From an uncultured Prevotella sp. (GTDB lineage Bacteria; Bacteroidota; Bacteroidia; Bacteroidales; Bacteroidaceae): 44,258 nucleotides of DNA. This document shows, piece after piece, positions 8,010 through 16,852 of this stretch (positions are counted from its first letter, which is position 1; each line of letters starts with the position of its first letter). A program made the translations under genes and the position numbers. Below the pieces are notes generated by a model. That model was not told where the DNA came from. It did no database searches and was given only the letters and a program-made list of their open reading frames with translations. The stretch is taken from the NCBI GenBank assembly GCA_944319815.1, contig CALUEX010000051.1, forward strand, positions 1-44,258, given 5' to 3'.

Positions 8010-8570
8010 ATGATTGACGTAAAAGCGACTTTAAAGGAAAGTGAAGAGAGGATGGAAATGGCTGCGATGTATCTTGAAGACCAGCTGTCACATATTCGCG
8101 CCGGACGCGCCAATGTGGCCATACTTGACGGCGTGAGGGTAAACTCTTACGGCTCAATGGTTCCTCTCAACCAGGTGGCCAACGTGTCTACGCCCGACCC
8201 GCGCACGATAGCCATACGCCCGTGGGACAAGAAGATGATAAGGGACATCGAGAAGGCCATCATGGACTCTGACGTAGGCATCACCCCCGAAAACAACGGC
8301 GAGATAGTGCGTCTTGGCATACCGCAGCCTACCGAGGAGCGACGCAAGGACCTGGCCAAGCAATGCAACAAGTTGGGCGAAAAGGCCAAGGTGGAGGTGC
8401 GTAACGTGCGTAGTGATATAAAAGATAAGTTAAAGAAGGCCATAAAGGACGGCCTCTCGGAAGACAACGAGAAGGACGCCGAGGCCGAACTCCAGAAAAT
8501 ACACGACAAGTACATAAAGAAGATTGACGACCTGCTTGCCGCGAAGAACAAAGAGATAATGACGGTGTAA
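8010..8570 (+). CDS. frr: Ribosome recycling factor
   Basis: RRF works with EF-G to split the post-termination ribosome so that subunits can be reused. The 186-residue product matches the standard length of 185-187. The N-terminus has the family pattern around LSHIRAGRANVAILDGV. The middle carries TPDPRTIAIRPWDK and IPQPTEERRKDLAKQ, and the C-terminus is the long charged helix of domain I. The ATG at 8010 is preferred to an in-frame codon at 7953 because that codon lies upstream of the promoter's -7 box. The stop codon lies within a 16-base direct repeat (8567-8582 and 8588-8603). Confidence 0.97.
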   Translation: MIDVKATLKESEERMEMAAMYLEDQLSHIRAGRANVAILDGVRVNSYGSMVPLNQVANVSTPDPRTIAIRPWDKKMIRDIEKAIMDSDVGITPENNGEIVRLGIPQPTEERRKDLAKQCNKLGEKAKVEVRNVRSDIKDKLKKAIKDGLSEDNEKDAEAELQKIHDKYIKKIDDLLAAKNKEIMTV

Positions 8571-8603
8571 TTTAAGGATTAAAAGACGTAATTTAAGGAT
8601 TAA
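8567..8603 (+). repeat. 16-base direct repeat spanning the frr stop codon
   Basis: The sequence GTAATTTAAGGATTAA occurs at 8567-8582 and again at 8588-8603, a period of 21 bases. The first copy contains the frr TAA. It looks like a small tandem duplication in AT-rich intergenic DNA. Confidence 0.75.
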
Positions 8604-8661
8604 GAGTTAAGCAAGGCACGCCTTAGGCTATGAATTAAAGTGCCTTTCTTAATTCTTAATT
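8598..8661 (+). terminator. Imperfect hairpin after frr
   Basis: A stem of about 20 bp with two mismatches pairs 8598-8618 with 8641-8661 (arms contain AAGGCA and TGCCTT). A T run follows near 8660-8664. It probably terminates frr transcription or protects its 3' end. No clear promoter for rsgA is visible between here and 8735, so read-through is possible. Confidence 0.55.
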
Positions 8662-8734
8662 TTTAACCCTTAGTCTTAGGCTCTTAGTCCTTGACTTCTA
8701 TTCTCGGCCTTTGGCCCTTAATCATAGTTAAGAC

Positions 8735-9667
8735 ATGAACGGACTCGTTATCAAGAACACAGGCAGCTGGTATTCGGTGAGGACCGATGACGGGAGCAAT
8801 GTGGAATGCAAAATAAAAGGAAACTTCAGGCTTAAAGGCATCCGTAGCACCAACCCCGTAGCCGTTGGCGACAGGGTGTCAATCGTGCGCAATGCCGAAG
8901 GCACGGCGTTCATAACCGACATTGAAGACCGCAGGAATTACATAATACGCAAGTCGCCCAACCTGTCGAAGCAAAGCCATATCATCGCAGCTAACGTTGA
9001 CCAGGCGTTTCTTGTCGTCACGGTAAATTATCCGCAGACGTCAACGACGTTCATTGACCGTTTCTTGGCTTCGGCCGAGGCTTACCGCGTGCCAGTGGTG
9101 CTGCTCTTTAACAAGACGGACATACTTGGGCCTGACGAATTGGAGTATCAGGGGATGATGGTCAACCTTTATGAAACGATAGGGTATAAGTGCTTGGCTG
9201 TCTCGGCGTTAGACGGGAATATTGCAGTAACGCTTGAGCCATTGCTTAAAGACAAGATAAGCTTGTTCAGTGGTAACAGTGGTGTTGGGAAAAGCACGTT
9301 ACTCAACAGCATTATTCCGGGGCTGTGCTTACGGACAGCGGAAATCAGTGAGGCTCATAATACAGGTATGCACACTACTACGTTCAGCGAAATGTTGCCG
9401 TTGCCTTATGGAGGTTGGGCAATAGACACTCCCGGAATCAAGGGGTTTGGTACGTTTGATATGGAGCGGGAGGAGATATGCGGTTACTTCAAGGAGATTT
9501 TCAAGTTTTCAAAAGACTGCCGTTTCCGTAACTGCACGCATACGCATGAACCGGGATGTGCCGTGAGAAAAGCCGTGGAAGAGCATTATATCTCGGAAAG
9601 CCGTTATAACTCATACCTGAGTATGTTGGACGACAAGGACGAAAGTAAATACAGGGAGGCATTTTAA
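8735..9667 (+). CDS. rsgA: Ribosome small subunit-dependent GTPase A
   Basis: RsgA (YjeQ) is a circularly permuted GTPase that checks late 30S assembly and helps release RbfA. The 310-residue protein has an N-terminal OB fold (about 1-70). The G motifs follow in permuted order: NKTD at 126-129, then the P-loop GNSGVGKS at 180-187 and DTPG at 231-234. A C-terminal zinc finger uses Cys262, Cys267, His269 and Cys275. All key residues are present. It is followed after only two bases by the helicase gene, so the two are co-transcribed and perhaps translationally coupled. The genes rsmA, frr and rsgA form a loose ribosome-biogenesis neighbourhood. Confidence 0.96.
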   Translation: MNGLVIKNTGSWYSVRTDDGSNVECKIKGNFRLKGIRSTNPVAVGDRVSIVRNAEGTAFITDIEDRRNYIIRKSPNLSKQSHIIAANVDQAFLVVTVNYPQTSTTFIDRFLASAEAYRVPVVLLFNKTDILGPDELEYQGMMVNLYETIGYKCLAVSALDGNIAVTLEPLLKDKISLFSGNSGVGKSTLLNSIIPGLCLRTAEISEAHNTGMHTTTFSEMLPLPYGGWAIDTPGIKGFGTFDMEREEICGYFKEIFKFSKDCRFRNCTHTHEPGCAVRKAVEEHYISESRYNSYLSMLDDKDESKYREAF

Positions 9668-9669
9668 CG

Positions 9670-11826
9670 ATGTCAAACAATCCAGAACTTGATTTGGCAT
9701 GGCGGCTTGTCGAACAGACGGGTGCTAACCTTTTCCTTACCGGTAAGGCTGGGACGGGCAAGACCACGTTCCTTAAGACCCTTCGTGATAATACGTCAAA
9801 GCGCATGGTCGTGCTTGCCCCTACGGGCATTGCGGCGATAAACGCTGGCGGCGTGACGATACATTCCTTTTTCCAGCTGCCACTTTCGCCATACATTCCA
9901 GGTGCAACGTTCGACCGTGCGGATAAAAAATACTTTAGGTTCAGCAAGGTCAAGAGAGACATTATTCGCACATTGGATTTGCTTGTCATCGACGAAATCA
10001 GCATGGTACGTGCAGACTTGCTTGACGCCATCGATGCCGTCATGAGGCGTTATCGTGACCGCGGAAAGCCTTTTGGCGGTGTGCAGCTGTTGATGATAGG
10101 CGACTTGCAGCAGTTGGCGCCGGTGGCCAAGGATGATGAATGGGCAATGTTGGGCACTGTTTACGCCACCCCTTACTTCTTTTCGAGTAAGGCTTTGGCC
10201 TTGGCCGAATATCATGTGATAGAATTGAAGACCGTTTATAGGCAACAAGACGCTCGCTTCATCTCATTGCTTAACCAGATACGTGACGACAATGCGACAG
10301 AAGATACGCTTGCTGCCTTGAATAGCCGCTACATCCCAGGTTTCAAGCCCGACAGGGAAAGCGACTATATAAGGTTGACAACCCATAATTACCAAGCCCA
10401 GGCGATTAATGACAGGGAACTCTCATTGCTGCCGGGACATGAGTATGTCTTTAACGCTGAAATAAGCGGAGTGTTCCCGGAGACATCTTATCCGGCTGAC
10501 AAGAGGCTCGTGTTAAAGCAAGGTGCGCAGGTTATGTTCATAAAGAATGACCCGGAAAAGCGTTTTTTCAACGGAATGATAGGCGAGGTGTTATCCCTTG
10601 ATGACAGGCATATTGTCGTTTCAGGGAAGAATGGTGGACCTTCGTTTACGCTTGAGCAGGGTGAATGGACTAATTCTAAATATACGCTGGATGACAAGTC
10701 GAAAGAAATAAAGGAAACTGTTGAAGGGGTTTTCAGGCAATATCCGTTGCGATTGGCGTGGGCCATTACGATACATAAAAGCCAAGGACTAACTTTTGAC
10801 CACGCCATTATTGACGCTTCGCATTCGTTCGCACACGGGCAAGCATACGTGGCCTTGAGCCGGTGCAAGACGCTTGACGGTATGGTGCTCAGTGCTCCCT
10901 TGCAGCGTGAGGCTATAATCAGCGATGATGTGGTGGATGCGTTTGTCGATGAAATCGGTAAAAACACTCCTTCGGAGTCTGATTTATCGCGATTTCATCG
11001 GGAATACATCATTAAACTTTTGGATGAATTGTTCGACTTCGTTCCGCTACAGTCGTATTTCAATTTGTTGCTTCGCACCATTGATGAACATTTTTACAGG
11101 AAATATCCTCGACTTTTGGATGAATACAAACGTGTCGGAATGATGTTTGGCGAGTTAACGGATGTGGCGCGTAAGTTCAGGATACAATATTCACGAATAG
11201 TGAACGATATGGGGCATGGCGACGACTCTCTGCTGCATGAGCGGGTGCGCAAGGCCTCGAAATACTTTTTTGTGAAGGCGGAAGAACTTGATGCCTTACG
11301 GAAGAAGACAAAAATCGAGACAGAAAATGCTGCTGTAAAAAAGCAATTTGACGACCGGTTTTCCACTTTCTCTGATGAACTATCGTTGAAGTTGAGCCTT
11401 CTCAAGCACGAGAGTGCCGACGACACGGCGTTCTCCACGGCAGACTATCTGTCAACGAAGGCAAAGTGCTTGTTGGGTAACAACGACAAGACGCCGAAGG
11501 AGAAGAAACAGAAGGTGAAGCAACCAAAGGTCTTGACACGTGAGATAAGTTACAATATGTTTGTCGGTGGAATGTCAATAGAGCAAATTGCAAAGGAAAG
11601 AAACCTTACATTCAACACCGTTTTTTCCCATCTTGCCACGTATGTAGAGAGCGGAAAGATAGGGATGGGAGAGCTTGTGCCGGACAAGCACCAACAAGAG
11701 CTGCAAGAATACGTGGAACGTAACCCACGACCGACGTCATTGACAGCAGTGAAGGAAGCCGTAAACCCCTCTATAACCTATAATGAGATACGCTTGTTCT
11801 TTGGCGTGAACAAAATTGAACTTTGA
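9670..11826 (+). CDS. Pif1-like superfamily 1 helicase with C-terminal helix-turn-helix
   Basis: This 718-residue ATPase resembles the Pif1/RecD group of 5'-3' DNA helicases. Walker A GKAGTGKT is at 25-32, the Walker B box VIDEISM near 115-121, and APTGIAA and IHSFFQLP follow the P-loop. Motifs GDLQQLAPV, TIHKSQGLTFD and YVALSRC appear in the expected order. The last 100 residues contain a basic linker rich in Lys and a helix-turn-helix domain (around VGGMSIEQIAKERNLTFNTV) like that found at the end of some RecQ and Pif1-like bacterial proteins. It probably unwinds special DNA structures or stalled forks, with the HTH giving DNA binding. It starts two bases after rsgA. A strong hairpin ends the transcript. 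Confidence 0.88.
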   Translation: MSNNPELDLAWRLVEQTGANLFLTGKAGTGKTTFLKTLRDNTSKRMVVLAPTGIAAINAGGVTIHSFFQLPLSPYIPGATFDRADKKYFRFSKVKRDIIRTLDLLVIDEISMVRADLLDAIDAVMRRYRDRGKPFGGVQLLMIGDLQQLAPVAKDDEWAMLGTVYATPYFFSSKALALAEYHVIELKTVYRQQDARFISLLNQIRDDNATEDTLAALNSRYIPGFKPDRESDYIRLTTHNYQAQAINDRELSLLPGHEYVFNAEISGVFPETSYPADKRLVLKQGAQVMFIKNDPEKRFFNGMIGEVLSLDDRHIVVSGKNGGPSFTLEQGEWTNSKYTLDDKSKEIKETVEGVFRQYPLRLAWAITIHKSQGLTFDHAIIDASHSFAHGQAYVALSRCKTLDGMVLSAPLQREAIISDDVVDAFVDEIGKNTPSESDLSRFHREYIIKLLDELFDFVPLQSYFNLLLRTIDEHFYRKYPRLLDEYKRVGMMFGELTDVARKFRIQYSRIVNDMGHGDDSLLHERVRKASKYFFVKAEELDALRKKTKIETENAAVKKQFDDRFSTFSDELSLKLSLLKHESADDTAFSTADYLSTKAKCLLGNNDKTPKEKKQKVKQPKVLTREISYNMFVGGMSIEQIAKERNLTFNTVFSHLATYVESGKIGMGELVPDKHQQELQEYVERNPRPTSLTAVKEAVNPSITYNEIRLFFGVNKIEL

Positions 11827-11883
11827 TTGTCAGGACATGAAAGGCAAGCAAAATCATTCTGCTTTGCCGTTTGCGATAAATGG

Positions 11884-11936
11884 CATTTACGGGTTAAAAC
11901 CAGCAATATGACTCGTTTTTAACCCGTAAATGTTTT
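11884..11936 (+). terminator. Bidirectional intrinsic terminator
   Basis: A 16-bp perfect stem pairs 11884-11899 with 11917-11932, with a 17-base loop and T runs on both strands. It lies between the convergent helicase gene and the DUF389 gene and should serve both. Confidence 0.9.
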
Positions 11937-11948
11937 GTTGAACTAAAA

Positions 11949-13331
11949 CTATTCAATAATCATCCTCACAGTATCTAAGGCGAGTCTTGTCTCGAGCCAT
12001 TTCGTCATTCTTTTACGCTCGTCTGCATTGAGACTGTGACCGTCGGCTATATCAATGACCGCCGTGACGTATCTTTTTATCGTCGTAGTGTCGGCCGTTG
12101 CTTCCGTGGCTACGGATAAGCTGACGCTTGCCGTGGCAGGGAACAAGGCTTTTGCTTCTTTTAAAATTTCAGGGGTGATGGCCTCATAGCGGGCGTATTC
12201 GTTAAGCAATTCTTGCAGGCGTGCGCTTTTCTGAGCTTCGTCATGCAGCATTGCGGCATAGTTATCTGTTGACGTGCGCAAACCGGCAAGCCTGTTGTTA
12301 AGCATCATCATGGAGTCGGATTCTGACCCTTGTATCACCTGTAGGCGATAGTGCCCTAACTTGTAGTCATCCATCTCACTTTCTGCTTTCTTTACCGTAC
12401 TGTCTGAAAGTTCACGTCCAACGGCAACGACGCGCAATGTTAGGCTGTCTTTATTTACATCGTATGATATGATTCTGGTGCCGTTGTTGTTCAGCTTATC
12501 GGCAATGAAGCTGTTGACATTTGTCGTGAAAATGCTTTCCTTTACGATGTTGTAAGTCATTATCGTGGCTGGCACCATTGTCGCCGCCACGGCGATGATG
12601 ATGTAACGGCGCACACGTGCATAGCGTTCTCCTGTGGTGAATTGTTTTTGGGTGAATTTCATCATTCTTACTCCAATGTATGTAGACAGGCTGATGAAGA
12701 CGGTGTTGATGAAGAATAGATAAAATGCCCCGAGAAAGTAAAGCACGTTTCCCGTGGCTATGCCAAATCCGGCAGTACAAAGCGGTGGCATGAGGGCTGT
12801 GGCTATGGCCACGCCGGGCAAGACGTTGCCTTTGCCTTTAGTGGCGAGGGCAACTATGCCGGCAGCTCCGCCGAAAAGGGCTATGAGGACATCATAAAGT
12901 GTTGGGGACGTGCGTGCCAACAGTTCTGATTGGGCTTGGTCAAGAGGTGTAAGCAGAAAATAAACCGTAGCCGTTATGACGCTGATGACAGTGGCAACAA
13001 GGTAATTTTTTGCCGAGCGTTTAAGCAGGTCGAAGTCGTTGATGCCTACGGCGAGTCCCATACCGATGATTGGCCCCATAAGGGGAGATATGAGCATGGC
13101 TCCTATGATTACGGCGGTTGAGTTGACGTTCAGGCCGAGCGAGGCTATGAATATGGCAAAGACCAAGACCCAGAGGGTTGCTCCGTGGAACGACACTCCT
13201 GCGCTTATGTTCTTGATGGTATCTTCTTCATTTTCCTTGTCGGGCATGACATTGAAATATTTTTTCAATGTTTGCGTCAAGAAATCAATCGCTTTTTCAA
13301 GCGTTGGATTTCCGTTGGTTGGCTGTTTCAT
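11949..13331 (-). CDS. DUF389 family membrane protein
   Basis: This 460-residue protein has a short cytoplasmic N-terminus and then about six to eight hydrophobic helices between residues 50 and 260. The family pattern VNSTAVIIGAMLISPLMGPIIGMGLAVG is divided here by the first two helices, with MPPLCTAGFGIATG later. A soluble region of about 200 residues follows. The function of DUF389 proteins is not established; a transport role has been suggested from topology. It is on the minus strand and convergent with the helicase. The radical SAM gene lies 171 bases upstream on the same strand, but no promoter could be fixed between them. Confidence 0.85.
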   Translation of the reverse strand: MKQPTNGNPTLEKAIDFLTQTLKKYFNVMPDKENEEDTIKNISAGVSFHGATLWVLVFAIFIASLGLNVNSTAVIIGAMLISPLMGPIIGMGLAVGINDFDLLKRSAKNYLVATVISVITATVYFLLTPLDQAQSELLARTSPTLYDVLIALFGGAAGIVALATKGKGNVLPGVAIATALMPPLCTAGFGIATGNVLYFLGAFYLFFINTVFISLSTYIGVRMMKFTQKQFTTGERYARVRRYIIIAVAATMVPATIMTYNIVKESIFTTNVNSFIADKLNNNGTRIISYDVNKDSLTLRVVAVGRELSDSTVKKAESEMDDYKLGHYRLQVIQGSESDSMMMLNNRLAGLRTSTDNYAAMLHDEAQKSARLQELLNEYARYEAITPEILKEAKALFPATASVSLSVATEATADTTTIKRYVTAVIDIADGHSLNADERKRMTKWLETRLALDTVRMIIE

Positions 13332-13502
13332 GGCTTTTATTTTTGAAGTTAATCCGTTGTTTCAACCTTGTTTTGGAGCGGGGATTTTGTTGCCCAAGTC
13401 CTCTTGTGTTGCAAAACATGGCATATCGGTTTGCAAAAGGTCGTTTTTCGTGCCGTAATTAGGCATCTTTTGGACAGTAAAAGGATGTATATTGCAAATC
13501 CG

Positions 13503-14432
13503 TCAAGTTCGTCCTTGTTTGTAAAATTGCCCTTGCCGTGCTCCGACACTTTTTATGTGGTTGGCCAACATATTTGCAAATTCGTGGTTTTTTATCCCCC
13601 ATCGTGGTGCGATAAGCATATCTTCCGGCGCTTGCGAAGTGAACCGGTCGAGTATAATGTCCGGTCGTAGGTGTTGTATGTACTTGGTTAACAGGGCAAT
13701 GTATTCATCCGGCGTAAACAGGTGGAACGGCCGGTATGCGTATTCCTCCGCAAGACGTGTGCCTCTTATTATTTGCAGTTGGTGTATTTTGAGTATGTTG
13801 AGACCCGTTGCCGATACGGCTTCGGCCTGTCTTATGCATTCGTCTTCGTCCTCGCCAGGCAATCCTATGATTACGTGTCCACCGGTTATTATACCTCTTG
13901 CAGCCGTCTCGTCGATAGCGCGGCGTGAGCATTCAAAAGTATGTCCGCGGTTGACGGCTTTTAATGTGGCGTTATTGGTGCTCTCTATTCCGTATTCTAC
14001 AACCACGAACGTCTGGCGCGAAAGTTGGCTTAGATAGTCAAGCAGCTTGCCGTCAACGCAGTCAGGACGTGTGCCTATGACGATGCCCACCACTTTGTCG
14101 GCAGCGAGGGCCTCTTCATACTTGCGTTTAAGTGTTTCGAGTGGGGCATAGGTGTTTGAGTAGGCTTGGAAATATGCCAGATAGCGCATATCCGGATATT
14201 TTCTCGAGAAAAAAGATTTACCTTCTTTTATTTGCTGGGATATACTTTTGGGCATTCCTTCCTGTCGGCAATATGACGGGCTGAATGTGTCGTTGTTGCA
14301 AAATGAGCAACCGCCTCGGCTGATGTGGCCGTCGCGGTTGGGACACGTAAATCCTCCGTCAACTGATATTTTTTGCACTTTGAACGGAAAACGTGAGCGT
14401 ATCCATGTTCCGAAGTCGTTGTAGCAATCCAT
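13503..14432 (-). CDS. TIGR01212-type radical SAM protein (YhcC-like)
   Basis: This 309-residue radical SAM enzyme is of the YhcC family. The N-terminal part has the family-specific cluster motif CPNRDG followed by GGCSFC (Cys30, Cys42, Cys45), which binds the [4Fe-4S] cluster that cleaves SAM. Later motifs such as GTRPDCVD, VEYGIES and IIGLPGEDE are typical. The family's substrate is unknown; neighbours in other bacteria suggest RNA modification or cofactor roles. No partner gene is visible here. Upstream, a 15-16-base near repeat (CAGGCAAAAC core) occurs at 14466-14481 and 14492-14506 in the divergent promoter region shared with the peptidase gene. Confidence 0.9.
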   Translation of the reverse strand: MDCYNDFGTWIRSRFPFKVQKISVDGGFTCPNRDGHISRGGCSFCNNDTFSPSYCRQEGMPKSISQQIKEGKSFFSRKYPDMRYLAYFQAYSNTYAPLETLKRKYEEALAADKVVGIVIGTRPDCVDGKLLDYLSQLSRQTFVVVEYGIESTNNATLKAVNRGHTFECSRRAIDETAARGIITGGHVIIGLPGEDEDECIRQAEAVSATGLNILKIHQLQIIRGTRLAEEYAYRPFHLFTPDEYIALLTKYIQHLRPDIILDRFTSQAPEDMLIAPRWGIKNHEFANMLANHIKSVGARQGQFYKQGRT

Positions 14433-14561
14433 ATTTTTATATTGTCCATGGTTCTCGGCAGACTGACAGGCAAAACGCGGATAAAAAGCTGGCAGGCAAA
14501 ACCGGAAATCCTTATAGGCTTATTTGCTGGAATACATTAATATCTTTTAAATCTATCCTGA

Positions 14562-14592
14562 TTGCAAATATAGTGAAAAATACTTATCTTTG
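14562..14592 (+). promoter_or_regulatory. Promoter of the peptidase-IorAB gene group
   Basis: TTG (14562-14564) and TATCTTTG (14585-14592) are separated by 20 bases, an excellent Bacteroidetes sigma-ABfr type promoter. The ATG at 14619 follows 26 bases later. Confidence 0.8.
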
Positions 14593-14618
14593 CCCGAAAT
14601 AAATTAAAAAAAACGGAA

Positions 14619-16823
14619 ATGAAAAAGATTTTTGCAATGTGTGCGGCTCTGATAATGACCATCAACTGTATGGCGGCTGGTGGCACACTCTCGCTAAAGG
14701 ACATTACCGCCGGTAAGTATGCGGCAACCCGCTTGGGCAAGGTCACCCCCATGATTGGAGGGGAAAGCTATGCAATGATTAGCAGTGACGGAAAGAAAAT
14801 TGTAGAATGTTCTTATAAGACAGGTCGCCAGACTGGCGTGTTGTTTGATGTCAGCAACACTGTTGGTGAGAGTATTGACAGCTTTGACGGTTACATACTT
14901 AGTCCTGACGGAACTAAAATGCTCATTCAGACAGGTACGAAGAAAATTTACCGACGTTCATTCACCGCTACATATTACATATATAACATTGCAGACCGAC
15001 GTTTGGAAAGACTTTCAGACAACGGGCCGCAACAGACTCCGGTATGGTCGCCCGACGGCATGAAGGTGGCGTTCGTGCGTGACAACAACATTTATCTTAT
15101 AAAATTACTCTACGGTAACTCCGAGAGCCAAGTAACCAAGGATGGCAAGCGCAATGAAGTGATTAACGGTGTGCCTGACTGGGTGAACGAAGAGGAATTC
15201 TGTTTCAATTCTGCTCTCGCGTTCAATGCCGATGGCTCGATGATTTGTTGGATAAGGTATGATGAAGCCCACGTGCCGATGTATTCATTGCAGATGTATA
15301 AAGGGCTTGCACCTGAACACGGGGAATATGCTACATATCCAGGTGCTTATTCTTACAAATACCCGAAGGCCGGGGTAGACAATTCGTCGGTGACAGTTAT
15401 GAGCTATGACATACAGTCAAGGCAGACACGTAAGATGCAGTTGCCTTTGGATGCGGATACTTATGTTACGAGAGTTAAACCGACGGCAGATGCAGGGAAG
15501 ATGATTGTGATGACGATGAACAGGCATCAAGACAAGTTGTGCATTTATTCTGCAAACCCGAGGAGCACGGTATGTAAACTCTTGATAGAGGAAAACGTGC
15601 CGAAGTATGTCAAGGAAGAGGCGATGGACGGTGTTACAGTGACAGGCCGGCATATTTTATTGCCGAGCGACCGGTCAGGAAATATGCAGCTTTATTTATA
15701 TAGCATGACAGGACAGTTACAGGGCCAGTTGACTAAAGGTAATTACGACGTTACGGCCGTGTACGGGTATGATGAAGCTACGGGCTCTGCATATTACCAA
15801 GCTGCAGGGAAGAAACCGATGGAAAGGGAAGTGTATGTGGTAAACAAGAATGGTAAGGTAACGTGCCTGACACCAAAGGATGGATGGAATGCAGCGACGT
15901 TTAGCGCGAATTTCAAATACTTCATCAATCAATGGAGTGATGCGAATACTCCGTATGAATACTCGATTTACAATAATTCGGGTAAAAAGTGTGTTACATT
16001 ACTTGACAATAAGGAGTTGAAAGCCACTCTTGCTACAATGAACCTCCCGACCAAAGAGTTTTTCAGTTTTAAGACTTCGGAAGGCGTAGAACTGAATGGG
16101 GTAATGATAAAACCTGTTGATTTTGACGTAAACAAGAAATATCCCGTGATAATGTGGCAATATAGCGGGCCGGGCAGCCAGCAAGTTGTGGATTCATGGA
16201 ATATTGGCTCGATGGGTGAGGGCGCACTCTTTGACGAATATCTTACCCAAAATGGATTTATCTTGGTTTGTGTTGACGGCCGTGGTACAGGGGCTCGTGG
16301 TGCAGACTTTGAGAAGTGCACATATATGCGTCTTGGAGACCTTGAATCGAAAGACCAGGTAGAGACCGCTTTGTATCTTGGTACATTACCTTATGTAGAT
16401 AAGGATAACATCGGCATTTGGGGATGGAGCTACGGCGGTTTTAATACATTGATGAGCATGAGTGAGGGTCGTGGCGTGTTTAAGGCCGGTGTGGCTGTTG
16501 CTCCTCCAACAGACTGGAGGTATTATGATACAGTTTATACGGAACGCTATATGCGTACACCTAAAGAAAATCCGTCAGGCTATGACATCAACCCCATAAA
16601 GCGTGTTGGTAGCTTGCAGGGAGCATTGTTGTTGTGTCAAGGTCTTGCGGACGACAATGTGCATCCGCAAAATGTATTTGAGTACACTGAAGCCCTTGTC
16701 CAGGCCGACAAGGATTTCAAGATGAATGTCTATACAAACCGTGACCATGGCATCTATGGAGGCAATACCCGTAACCATCTGCTCCGGCAGATAGAACGCT
16801 TCTTTATGGACAATCTGAAGTAA
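14619..16823 (+). CDS. S9 family peptidase, dipeptidyl peptidase IV type
   Basis: This 734-residue exported serine peptidase is predicted to remove N-terminal X-Pro or X-Ala dipeptides. It starts with a signal peptide (MKKIFAMCAALIMTINCMAAGG), then an eight-bladed beta-propeller domain (about 30-480) with repeats such as WSPDG. The alpha/beta hydrolase domain follows. The catalytic Ser604 lies in GWSYGGF, the Asp in LADDNVH (678/679) and His710 in RDHGIYGG. The propeller sequence WVNEEEF corresponds to the Glu motif that binds the substrate amino terminus in DPP IV. The length matches the family. It should act in the periplasm on peptides taken up through the outer membrane. It is the first gene of a likely operon ending at the terminator at 21667-21713. 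Confidence 0.93.
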   Translation: MKKIFAMCAALIMTINCMAAGGTLSLKDITAGKYAATRLGKVTPMIGGESYAMISSDGKKIVECSYKTGRQTGVLFDVSNTVGESIDSFDGYILSPDGTKMLIQTGTKKIYRRSFTATYYIYNIADRRLERLSDNGPQQTPVWSPDGMKVAFVRDNNIYLIKLLYGNSESQVTKDGKRNEVINGVPDWVNEEEFCFNSALAFNADGSMICWIRYDEAHVPMYSLQMYKGLAPEHGEYATYPGAYSYKYPKAGVDNSSVTVMSYDIQSRQTRKMQLPLDADTYVTRVKPTADAGKMIVMTMNRHQDKLCIYSANPRSTVCKLLIEENVPKYVKEEAMDGVTVTGRHILLPSDRSGNMQLYLYSMTGQLQGQLTKGNYDVTAVYGYDEATGSAYYQAAGKKPMEREVYVVNKNGKVTCLTPKDGWNAATFSANFKYFINQWSDANTPYEYSIYNNSGKKCVTLLDNKELKATLATMNLPTKEFFSFKTSEGVELNGVMIKPVDFDVNKKYPVIMWQYSGPGSQQVVDSWNIGSMGEGALFDEYLTQNGFILVCVDGRGTGARGADFEKCTYMRLGDLESKDQVETALYLGTLPYVDKDNIGIWGWSYGGFNTLMSMSEGRGVFKAGVAVAPPTDWRYYDTVYTERYMRTPKENPSGYDINPIKRVGSLQGALLLCQGLADDNVHPQNVFEYTEALVQADKDFKMNVYTNRDHGIYGGNTRNHLLRQIERFFMDNLK

Positions 16824-16852
16824 TGTTTATTAAAAAAATAATAGTTAGCAAA

